Shown: one piece after another, positions 16,156 through 23,663 of the stretch
Layout: each line of letters begins with the position of its first letter
Position numbering within the stretch: the stretch's first letter is position 1
Origin: Microbulbifer elongatus
GTDB taxonomy: Bacteria > Pseudomonadota > Gammaproteobacteria > Pseudomonadales > Cellvibrionaceae
Reading direction: 5' to 3'
Length of the DNA: 64,000 nt
NCBI RefSeq assembly: GCF_020524885.1
Contig: NZ_JAIVKJ010000001.1
Location: 1,302,001-1,366,000 of the forward strand
Position numbers and translations under genes: made by a program
Notes under the pieces: generated by a model
What the model was told of the DNA's origin: nothing
What the model saw: only the letters and a program-made list of their open reading frames with translations
Database searches by the model: none

Positions 16156-17598
16156 ATGCAGAATCAGAATATGCTGATCGGGGGCGTCGAAACGCCTTCG
16201 GCAGGAGGCACCACCTTCGTTGTGACCGCGCCCGCGAGTGGCGAGGTACTGGGTACTGTGCCGCGCGCCGGTGCCAAAGATGTGGACCGCGCGGTAACGG
16301 CGGCCGCACGTGGATTTGATGCCTGGTTTCGGTTGCGTCCCGCCGAGCGTGAAGCGGCGCTGTTACGCGCAGCGGCGCTGGTTGCGCAGGAAGGGCAGGC
16401 GCGCTTTCTGGACACGCTGATCGACGAGAGCGGCTCGACCATCACCAAGGCGAGAGGCGAGATTGCCTATACCGTGGATCTCCTGCGCACGGCCGCAGGC
16501 GAAGCGCGCAGGTTATATGGCGAAACCTTTCCCAATGATGACCCCCACAGGATTTCCATGGTTTTTCGCGAGCCACTGGGTGTTGTTGGTGTGGTCTCGC
16601 CGTATAACGCCCCCTTGTCGCTACTTACAAAAATGTGTGCTTTTCCGCTGGCGGCGGGCAACAGCCTGGTAATCAAACCTTCTGAAGAAACGCCATTAAC
16701 CGCACTGGCGTTCGGGCGCCTGCTGCTGGACGCCGGCGTGCCGCCGGAAGCCGTCAACGTGATCACCGGTTTTGGTGGTGAGTGTGGCGCTGAGCTGGTC
16801 AACCACCCAAGGGTGCGTTGTATCGCGCTGACCGGGTCTACCGCCACAGGCATTGCCGTAGGGCAGGCTGGCCTCAACAAGATGCGTCGCATGCAGCTGG
16901 AGCTGGGCGGCAAAAGTGCACTGCTGGTATTGCGCGACGCAGATCCGCAGCAGGCCGCCAAAATCGCGGCACAGGGAATTTTTACCCACAGTGGCCAGAT
17001 CTGTATGGCCAACTCCCGCATCGTGGTGGAGCGGGAAATCTATCAGCCGTTTATTACCGCCCTTAAGGCCGAAGCCGAAGCCCTGCACCTCGGTGATCTT
17101 CGGGATGAGCGCACCATTTACGGTCCGCTTATTAATGGTCGCGCGGTAGAAAAGGTATTGGAGCATGTCAGTGAGGCCGTCGCTGGTGGTGCGCAACTGT
17201 TGACCGGTGGCGAGGTGTTACACGGGCTTGTGGTAAAGCCTACGGTACTGCTCAATCCCCCGCGGGAAAGTCGCGCCTGGCGTGAAGAGAGTTTCGGTCC
17301 TGTTGCCAGCGTGGTAGCAGTAGAGAATCTCGAGCAGGCGATCGAGGTCGCAAATGACTGTGACTACGGCCTCTCCGCCGCAGTACTGACGAATAATTTG
17401 CAGTGGGGGTTCCACGCTGCACGTCGCATTGCCTCGGGGGCAGTGCATATCGGTATGCATGCTTTCCAGAGCAATGCGCTGGCACCGATTGGTGGTGTCG
17501 GTCTTTCCGGCCTTGGGCGCAGCGGTGGTCATTACAGCACGGAGGAGTTCACCGAAATGAAATGGATCAGTGCAGATGTTGGGAGTTTGCCACGCTGA
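16156..17598 (+). CDS. NAD(P)-dependent aldehyde dehydrogenase 1
   Basis: A 480-residue full-length ALDH with Glu249 in LELGGKS and the catalytic Cys283 in HSGQICMANSR. The overall look is that of aromatic or semialdehyde dehydrogenases. It should oxidise an aldehyde intermediate to the acid. It begins 11 bases after the acyl-CoA dehydrogenase-like gene and its TGA overlaps the next ATG by one base, so it is in a tight operon. Confidence 0.9.
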   Translation: MQNQNMLIGGVETPSAGGTTFVVTAPASGEVLGTVPRAGAKDVDRAVTAAARGFDAWFRLRPAEREAALLRAAALVAQEGQARFLDTLIDESGSTITKARGEIAYTVDLLRTAAGEARRLYGETFPNDDPHRISMVFREPLGVVGVVSPYNAPLSLLTKMCAFPLAAGNSLVIKPSEETPLTALAFGRLLLDAGVPPEAVNVITGFGGECGAELVNHPRVRCIALTGSTATGIAVGQAGLNKMRRMQLELGGKSALLVLRDADPQQAAKIAAQGIFTHSGQICMANSRIVVEREIYQPFITALKAEAEALHLGDLRDERTIYGPLINGRAVEKVLEHVSEAVAGGAQLLTGGEVLHGLVVKPTVLLNPPRESRAWREESFGPVASVVAVENLEQAIEVANDCDYGLSAAVLTNNLQWGFHAARRIASGAVHIGMHAFQSNALAPIGGVGLSGLGRSGGHYSTEEFTEMKWISADVGSLPR

Positions 17599-18416
17599 TG
17601 ATCGACAACGCAGGGAGCGTCCGTCGAGGCTATCTCGACTTTGAAGTGGGTCAATTGCATTACCGATACTCTGGCAGCGAGCAGTCTCCATTACTGCTGA
17701 TGTTGCATCAAACCCCGAGCTCTTCGGCTATGTACATGCGTTTGATGCCACTGTTGTCCGAAGAATTCTTCGTGGTTGCTGTGGATACGCCGGGGTTCGG
17801 TAGCAGTGATGCGCTGGCGGGAGAGATTACGATCGCGGGTTTCTCCGAGGCAATCTACCAGGCAGTCAGCGGGCACTTTGATCGGCCTGCACTGGTGTTC
17901 GGGCACCACACAGGCGCGGCCATTGCGGTGCAACTGGCATTTGACCATCCTGAATTTGTGCGCGCGCTGGCACTGAGTGGGCCAACGCTTTTGACCGAAG
18001 CCCAAAAGCAGGCATTGCCGCTAGCCGCGAAAACTATTCCCTGTGAGCCCGATGGCGCGCATTGGCATGTGATGTGGCAGCGACTGCGGGCAAAGGACCC
18101 GGAGGCAGATTTGGCGCTCAGTGTGCGAGAGGAACTGCTGGCATTTAGCTGCGGCGACTACTACGAAGCGTCGTATCGCGCGGTCACTGAACAGAATGTG
18201 GCTCATCAACTGTCGGTCATTGATTGTCCCGCGCTGGTGTTTGCCGGCGGACGGGACCAGTTGCGCTCTGCAGTTGCCCCCACCGTGCGCCTGTTACAGC
18301 GTGGTATGGCGACAGCTTTGCCCAATGACGCCGGAACCTATGTGTGTGAGCAGCAGCCGGACGCGGTGGCGGCATTGCTGCGCCGATTCTTTATCGATGT
18401 GGTCGAGGCGCGCTGA
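17598..18416 (+). CDS. alpha/beta hydrolase-fold protein with atypical elbow
   Basis: A 272-residue alpha/beta hydrolase-fold protein. The oxyanion region reads LMLHQTPSSS (34-43) and the nucleophile elbow GHHTGAA (102-108), placing His104 where serine normally stands. Asp in FAGGRDQL supports the fold. Either it is a specialised hydrolase or lyase with another nucleophile, or catalysis is different, as in cofactor-free dioxygenases. The start ATG 17598 overlaps the ALDH stop by one base. In nicotinate-like pathways an alpha/beta hydrolase (deformylase) lies beside a maleamate amidase, which matches the next gene. Confidence 0.75.
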   Translation: MIDNAGSVRRGYLDFEVGQLHYRYSGSEQSPLLLMLHQTPSSSAMYMRLMPLLSEEFFVVAVDTPGFGSSDALAGEITIAGFSEAIYQAVSGHFDRPALVFGHHTGAAIAVQLAFDHPEFVRALALSGPTLLTEAQKQALPLAAKTIPCEPDGAHWHVMWQRLRAKDPEADLALSVREELLAFSCGDYYEASYRAVTEQNVAHQLSVIDCPALVFAGGRDQLRSAVAPTVRLLQRGMATALPNDAGTYVCEQQPDAVAALLRRFFIDVVEAR

Positions 18417-18462
18417 GCGGGTCATCCGATGTCATACAACTAACGTCGAGGGGCGTGCGGAA

Positions 18463-19065
18463 ATGGATCTTGAACGAAGTAGTCTCGGTCTGGGCTCCCG
18501 GCCCGCGCTGGTACTGGTCGATATGATTGTCGGTTTTACCAGTGCGCGCTGTCCTCTCGGTACCGATTGTCCGGAAGTGGTCGCCGCCAACCGGCTGCTT
18601 CTTGAACGTTTCCGCGAGCTTGACCTGCCGGTGGTGTTCACCACCGTGGTTTATCACCGTGAAGAGCAAGCCCGGGTATTTCGGGCGCGCATTAACCACC
18701 TGAACCTGCTCACTCCACAGTCCGAGTGGGTGAAAGTGGATGAGCGACTGGCGCCGCAAGAAGGGGAACCGGTGATTGCCAAGCAGTGGGCGAGTAGCTT
18801 TTTTAACACGCCGCTGGATACCTGGTTGCGCGAGCAGGGCGCTGATTCCTTGGTGGTAACCGGCCTCACAACCAGCGGTTGCGTACGCGCAACGGTCGTG
18901 GATGGCTTGCAGTACGATTATCCGGTAGTGGTTCCCCGGGAGGCGGTAGGAGACCGCAATGCTGAGGCCCACCGTGCCAACTTGTTCGACATGCATGCCA
19001 AGTATGCGGATGTGATGGCGCTGGAAGAAGTACTACAGGCGTTACCGGTACCGCAGACAATTTAA
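18463..19065 (+). CDS. isochorismatase-family amidohydrolase 1 (maleamate amidase-like)
   Basis: A 200-residue cysteine hydrolase with triad Asp20 (LVLVDM), Lys107 (IAKQWASSF) and Cys140 (TTSGCVRATVVD). The arrangement matches N-carbamoylsarcosine amidase and maleamate amidohydrolase. It should hydrolyse an amide to ammonia and an acid, here probably the half-amide of an opened cyclic imide. ATG 18463 follows GAGGGG. The neighbours are an alpha/beta hydrolase, a FAD monooxygenase and maleate isomerase-like genes, the same company as in nicotinate degradation. Confidence 0.85.
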   Translation: MDLERSSLGLGSRPALVLVDMIVGFTSARCPLGTDCPEVVAANRLLLERFRELDLPVVFTTVVYHREEQARVFRARINHLNLLTPQSEWVKVDERLAPQEGEPVIAKQWASSFFNTPLDTWLREQGADSLVVTGLTTSGCVRATVVDGLQYDYPVVVPREAVGDRNAEAHRANLFDMHAKYADVMALEEVLQALPVPQTI

Positions 19066-19170
19066 TCGCGTTCTTCACGCCAGCTGCCGGACAAGAGATT
19101 GGCAGAAGGTAACCGCACGGGATGCCGGAGCGGTTTATCCATAACAATAATGGAATTTGGTTGTATCGCT

Positions 19171-20385
19171 ATGTCGAATCAGTCTCCCGTAATTATTGCC
19201 GGCGCTGGCCCAAGCGGCTGTGTCCTGGCGCTATCGCTGGCCAAGCAGGGGATCCCTGTGCAGCTGCTGGAAAAGTGCGACAGCCTGCCCATCGACCTGC
19301 GCGCATCTACCTTTCACCCGCCATCACTGGAAATGATTGCCGACCTCGATGAAGGGGTCATCGGTAAAATGCTGGAACGTGGCCTGCGCGCTGACCGCTA
19401 CCAGTATCGCGATCGTGCGACCGGAGAGGTGGCAACCTTCGAAATGTCACAGATCGCCGATGAAACTCGGTATCCCTTCCGTCTGCAGTTAGAACAATAC
19501 GAGCTGACCCATTTTATTTGTGATGCACTGGTGGGCTACCCCTGTGCGGAAGTGCGTTTTGGTTGTGAGCTGGTGGACTATGCGCAAGATGCGGTGGGAG
19601 TGACCGCGATCGTGCGTACGCCGGAGGGTGAGCAGCAGTTACGGGGCTCCTATCTCGTCGGCGCGGAAGGCGCGCGCAGTGTGGTGCGCAAGCGCTCCGA
19701 GATCGGGTACATGGGGTTCACCTACGACGAAAAGTTTCTTGTGGTGAGTACCAGCTTTCCCTTCGAAGACGTGTTCGAGGACTTCTCGTATGTGAATTAC
19801 GTATCCGACCCGGAAGAGTGGTGTGTCATTTTGCGCACGGACAAACTCTGGCGGGTGCTGGTCCCTGTATTTCCCACCTCTGAAGCGGAAGAAGCTTACT
19901 ACCTGTCCGATGAGTTTGTGCAGTCGCGCCTGAAGCGGTTACATGCTCGTGACGAAGATTACGACGTGCACCATCGCAGTATCTATGCTGTCAACCAGCG
20001 GGTGGCGGAAACCTATTACCAGGGGCGCGCACTGCTCGTGGGTGATGCTTGCCATATCAATAATCCCCTCGGGGGGATGGGTATGAACGGCGGTTTGCAC
20101 GATGCCTTCAATCTCGCAGACAAGCTGCAGGGAGTGATCCTGGAGGGCGCTGACGCAGAGGCCGCCTTTTCGCTCTACGATCGCCAGCGCCGTGAGCTGG
20201 CCGTCGAATTTGTGCAGCGTCATACCATCGAGAACAAAAAGCTAATGGAAGCGCGGGATCCAGATGTGCAACGGAAACGCCAGCAGATGCTGATGGAAAC
20301 GGCGGCAGACCCGCAGCGTGCGAGAGCCTTCCTGCTGGAGCGCTCAATGATTAACTGTGTCCGCGAAAGCCTGTCCGTGCAGTAA
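19171..20385 (+). CDS. FAD-dependent aromatic-ring monooxygenase (PHBH family)
   Basis: A 404-residue class A flavoprotein hydroxylase. It has the FAD motif GAGPSG (11-16), the second FAD motif VGDACHINNPLGGMGMNGG (about 289) and a mid-sequence EGARSVVRKR. It should insert oxygen from O2 using NAD(P)H, opening or hydroxylating a heteroaromatic ring. ATG 19171 is taken because the motif spacing from there is normal; the 24-residue extension to 19099 lacks family character. CATAACAAT occurs 28 bases upstream, a weak match to the GntR-site core. Confidence 0.86.
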   Translation: MSNQSPVIIAGAGPSGCVLALSLAKQGIPVQLLEKCDSLPIDLRASTFHPPSLEMIADLDEGVIGKMLERGLRADRYQYRDRATGEVATFEMSQIADETRYPFRLQLEQYELTHFICDALVGYPCAEVRFGCELVDYAQDAVGVTAIVRTPEGEQQLRGSYLVGAEGARSVVRKRSEIGYMGFTYDEKFLVVSTSFPFEDVFEDFSYVNYVSDPEEWCVILRTDKLWRVLVPVFPTSEAEEAYYLSDEFVQSRLKRLHARDEDYDVHHRSIYAVNQRVAETYYQGRALLVGDACHINNPLGGMGMNGGLHDAFNLADKLQGVILEGADAEAAFSLYDRQRRELAVEFVQRHTIENKKLMEARDPDVQRKRQQMLMETAADPQRARAFLLERSMINCVRESLSVQ

Positions 20386-20480
20386 GCCGGTTTTCTGAAC
20401 GAATCACGCATCAATGATTGCGCGTGTCCAAGTGTGTGCATAGCGAGAACTTACAGCGAAAGTTTACAGAGAATACCCCA

Positions 20481-21314
20481 ATGACATTCCCAACCCAGAT
20501 TGACCTGTCAAAAACCCGTGAGCGATCGCAGCTGACCAATGGCCATCGCGATAACTACATCGGCCACCGCGCCAAGATCGGGGTGGTGATTCCCTCCACC
20601 AATACTTCGGTGGAGTACGACTGCCAGCGGTTGTTACCTCGCGGCGTTACCTGGCATACGACCCGGTTCATGATTGATCACCCGGACCTCAGTGACGATG
20701 CCAACTTTATGCGCTTTCTTGAGCGGTTACGGGAAACCATTGGCGACTCGATCGAGAGTTTGATGACCTGCAAGCCCGACCACGTAATGATGGGTATGTC
20801 GGCGGAAACTTTCTGGGGCGGGATCAAGGGAAATGACGGTTTCGTGGATCGTATCCAGGAACTGGTTGGCGAGGACACCGGACTTACCACCGGTGCCAAC
20901 GCGGTCATTTCGGCGCTGGACGCGCTGGGCGTTCCGGAGGAATCCGGCAAGACGCTGTCGATCATCACGCCCTATCAACCGGTAGGGGACAAGAACGTTC
21001 GCCTGTTTTTTGAAGATGCCGGCTACCGCATCAAACATCTGGTCGGCTTGCGTTGTGCCAATGCGCACGACGCCATTGCGTTGGTGCCGGAACCACAGGT
21101 TCTGGATATTGTGCGGGAAATTGATGGCGACGACGTTGATGCCATAGTGCAGGTGGGCACCAACCTGTCGACTGTGGGTGTTTTCCCTGCGATGGAAAAA
21201 ATGCTGCAGAAACCGGTACTGCCAATCAATGTCGCTACCTGCTGGCATGCTCTACGCAGCTGCGGTATTCACGATCGCTTCGACAATATGGGCTGGCTGC
21301 TGGAAGAGCACTGA
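20481..21314 (+). CDS. maleate isomerase / arylmalonate decarboxylase-like protein 1
   Basis: A 277-residue Asp/Glu racemase superfamily protein. The N-terminal VVIPSTNTSVEYD (36-48) is the family phosphate/carboxylate loop. The two cysteine positions used by maleate isomerase are altered: the first region reads GMSAETFWGG (105-114), and the second has Val225 in QVGTNLST. The reaction is therefore uncertain; cis-trans isomerisation of a substituted maleate or a decarboxylation are candidates. ATG 20481 is followed by a 30-residue extension absent in the paralogue at 22632-23408. It lies in the operon with maleamate amidase-like and monooxygenase genes. Confidence 0.8.
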   Translation: MTFPTQIDLSKTRERSQLTNGHRDNYIGHRAKIGVVIPSTNTSVEYDCQRLLPRGVTWHTTRFMIDHPDLSDDANFMRFLERLRETIGDSIESLMTCKPDHVMMGMSAETFWGGIKGNDGFVDRIQELVGEDTGLTTGANAVISALDALGVPEESGKTLSIITPYQPVGDKNVRLFFEDAGYRIKHLVGLRCANAHDAIALVPEPQVLDIVREIDGDDVDAIVQVGTNLSTVGVFPAMEKMLQKPVLPINVATCWHALRSCGIHDRFDNMGWLLEEH

Positions 21315-21346
21315 CCGTTTTAACAATCGCCCGGAGATAAAACCAC

Positions 21347-22567
21347 ATGCATATCGCGGTGTGTATTGTTTTGCTGGACATGATTGGCTTTGCCATTATG
21401 TTGCCAATTCTTGCCTATTACGCGCTACAGTTGGGTGCTAGTCCAGGTATTGCGACCTTATGTATGGCGCTCTATGTGATCGGCATGTTTTTCGCAACAC
21501 CAGTCTGGGGCAGGTTGAGTGATCGCTTTGGCCGCAAACCGATACTGGTAATCAGCCTGGCCGGCGCCGTGGTCGGCTATGTGTTCCTGGGTTTTGCGAC
21601 GGCGGTGTGGATGGTGGCGGTATCGCGTCTGTTTAGCGGGCTAATGGCGGGCAACCTGTCGGTGGCGCAGGCCTATGTGGCCGATGTCACCACGAATCAG
21701 GACCGGGCGAAGGCGATGGGTATGCTGGGCGCGGCATTCGGTATCAGCTTCATTGTCGGGCCGGCGCTAGGGGGGCTTCTGGCGGGTGACAGTTTTGCCG
21801 ATGCCAACCTGCAGTTGCCGGCAATGGTTTCTGCCGGACTGTCCCTCTCTGCCTTGCTGGTGGTGGTCTTTTTTCTCAAGGAAAGCCTGCCCGAGTCAGC
21901 GAGAACAAAGACCGAATCACCGTCCTTCTCCCAGACGTTGGCCTGGGTGGGCGAGCGGCGCAGTTTGTGCCTGCTGCTCGCCGCCGTGAGTGTCTACAAC
22001 CTGGCCGCCGGCTTTGTTGAATCTGTATTTCCGATCTGGGCAGATGCGACCAATATCGCCCACGGTCCCAAGGACCTGGTGCCCGTGCTGATTGCGGCAG
22101 GGATCGCCATGGTCATTGTGCAGGGCGCTCTGATCGGGCCGTTAACCCGGCGCTTTGGTGAGCGACGCCTGATGCGCGCAGGTGCGGTTCTATTTGGTAT
22201 CTCGGCACTCCTGGTTACTCTGGCTGGTACTTATGCAAGTGTGCCCGGGGTGTCGGCGGCATTGGTCGGGCAGGCGATTGGTGCCGCCCTTGTGCTCACT
22301 TCCATGCAATCCCTGACCTCTAAAGAAGCGCAGTCTTACAATCGTGGCGCCGTCATGGGGCTCTATAACGCCCTGGGTACCCTCGGCCGAGGAGCGGGCA
22401 CGGCGATCACTGGCTCTGCGTTCGCCGGTATTGCGATTCACGCACCTTACTATATCGGCGCTGGCCTCATGAGTTTACTGCTGCTGTTGGCTTTGGCAGT
22501 GCGTGCCCCGGAGGCGGAAGACTCTCAAGGCGAGCAGGGTACAGGGGCGGTCGCGGAAGGTTCTTGA
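21347..22567 (+). CDS. MFS transporter (DHA1/TetA-like)
   Basis: A 406-residue protein with about 12 membrane segments and the DHA1 signature GRLSDRFGRKP after helix 2. By look it belongs to the TetA-like drug:H+ antiporter branch and is not a close paralogue of the MFS proteins at 10642 and 33437. It is placed between two maleate isomerase-like genes, 32 bases after the first, with CGGAG before ATG 21347. Transport of a dicarboxylic or amide intermediate fits the position; resistance function is not implied. Confidence 0.82.
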   Translation: MHIAVCIVLLDMIGFAIMLPILAYYALQLGASPGIATLCMALYVIGMFFATPVWGRLSDRFGRKPILVISLAGAVVGYVFLGFATAVWMVAVSRLFSGLMAGNLSVAQAYVADVTTNQDRAKAMGMLGAAFGISFIVGPALGGLLAGDSFADANLQLPAMVSAGLSLSALLVVVFFLKESLPESARTKTESPSFSQTLAWVGERRSLCLLLAAVSVYNLAAGFVESVFPIWADATNIAHGPKDLVPVLIAAGIAMVIVQGALIGPLTRRFGERRLMRAGAVLFGISALLVTLAGTYASVPGVSAALVGQAIGAALVLTSMQSLTSKEAQSYNRGAVMGLYNALGTLGRGAGTAITGSAFAGIAIHAPYYIGAGLMSLLLLLALAVRAPEAEDSQGEQGTGAVAEGS

Positions 22568-22577
22568 TAATTATCAT
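22564..22577. promoter_or_regulatory. FNR-like dyad upstream of maleate isomerase-like 2
   Basis: TTGAT-AATT-ATCAT matches the FNR consensus at 9 of 10 positions. It overlaps the MFS stop codon and lies 55 bases before ATG 22632. It equals the reverse complement of the site at 7345-7358. Confidence 0.6.
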
Positions 22578-22631
22578 CCCGGTCATCTCGGGTGGCCGGT
22601 ATAACTCCCCTAAGCATTTCCGGGAGTTCAC

Positions 22632-23408
22632 ATGGATAACTATCAGATCGCCCGCCGCGCACAGATCGGCGTAATTATTCCCTCTACCAACACCGGCGTT
22701 GAATACGACCTGCAGCAAATAAAGCTGGACGGTGTCACCTGGCATCCATCCCGATTCTGGATCGAGTTACGCAACTGGTCCGATGAGATGAGCCGCAGTG
22801 GTGATGACGAGAACACGGTGTTTGAGCGGTTCCTCGATATCATGCGCGGTGAGATACCCGTGTCTATTCGCAATATCCTCTCGGCCAAGGTATCCCACAT
22901 CATGTTGGGGATGTCGGCTGAGACCTTCTGGGGTGGTCTGGAGGGCAATATCGCCTTTGAGCGTGAGATCCGTGACCAGATCGGCGACCTGGGTCTGACG
23001 ACCGGGGCCGGTGCGACCAAGGATGCACTCAACTGTTTCGGGGCCAAACGCATTTCCGTTATTACGCCATATCCGCAGGTGGGTGATGATAATGTGCGTC
23101 GCTTCTTCTCCGATATCGGTTTTGAGGTGGTGAAGGTCAAGGGTATGAATCGCCCCTCGGCCACCGCCATTGCGGAAACCCCAATCCAGGAGGTGATCGA
23201 GGCGGTGCGTGAAGTCGATGGTGACGATGTCGATGCCATCATCCAGTGCGGCACCAACCTTTCGACGCTGGATCTGTTCCCCACCCTGGAAAACTGGCTA
23301 CAGAAGCCCCTGATCCCCATCAATATCGCTACCGTCTGGCACGCTCTGCGAGCCTGCGGCATTGAGGACAAAATTACCGGTAAAGGCCGTTTACTCGAAG
23401 AGTTTTAA
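22632..23408 (+). CDS. maleate isomerase / arylmalonate decarboxylase-like protein 2
   Basis: A 258-residue paralogue of the protein at 20481-21314. It has VIIPSTNTGVEYD near the N-terminus and the same GMSAETFWGG block. In contrast to its paralogue it keeps a cysteine in IIQCGTNLST (Cys206). Having one cysteine where maleate isomerase has two, it may act like a decarboxylase or a one-thiol isomerase. The difference at this position suggests that the two copies act on different substrates or with different chemistry. ATG 22632 follows GGGAG; the FNR-like dyad upstream suggests separate control. Confidence 0.8.
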   Translation: MDNYQIARRAQIGVIIPSTNTGVEYDLQQIKLDGVTWHPSRFWIELRNWSDEMSRSGDDENTVFERFLDIMRGEIPVSIRNILSAKVSHIMLGMSAETFWGGLEGNIAFEREIRDQIGDLGLTTGAGATKDALNCFGAKRISVITPYPQVGDDNVRRFFSDIGFEVVKVKGMNRPSATAIAETPIQEVIEAVREVDGDDVDAIIQCGTNLSTLDLFPTLENWLQKPLIPINIATVWHALRACGIEDKITGKGRLLEEF

Positions 23409-23522
23409 GTGATTTCCGCCCATTGTGATGACTGTGTTTTTTACGCGTGCACTTTGTTAGGGCTAATACGGCACATATATGGAAAGTTGGAATGGATGTA
23501 GTAATACGAGCGTATAAATCAC

Positions 23523-23557
23523 TTGAAAAGATATAAAAGTATAACATAATAACATTT
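23523..23557. promoter_or_regulatory. candidate GntR operator before TonB receptor 1
   Basis: TTGAAAAGATATAA (23523-23536) is identical to 12068-12081 and is followed by AAGTATAACATAATAACATTT, which carries the TATAACAWT-like core and a second ATAACATT. It lies 107-141 bases before the receptor ATG. Confidence 0.5.
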
Positions 23558-23663
23558 GCGGCAGCCGCAGTGCGTGCGGCCGCTGTGCAATGGCCAATCG
23601 ACAGCGGTAGCAGATTCGCCAGGTAAATAGCGGTAAAAAAATAACGAATATCTTGGAGGGGCT

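Noticed and set aside
19139-19147. GntR operator before the FAD monooxygenase (CATAACAAT)
   Set aside because: A single nine-base partial match inside an operon without palindrome or flanking elements; likely chance.
21347-22567. Tetracycline resistance gene
   Set aside because: TetA-like signatures are shared by many DHA1 transporters, and the operon context is catabolic.
22564-22577. Fur box (GATAATTATC) upstream of maleate isomerase-like 2
   Set aside because: The spacing is that of an FNR half-site pair; a full Fur 7-1-7 or repeated GATAAT array is absent, and the downstream genes are not iron genes.
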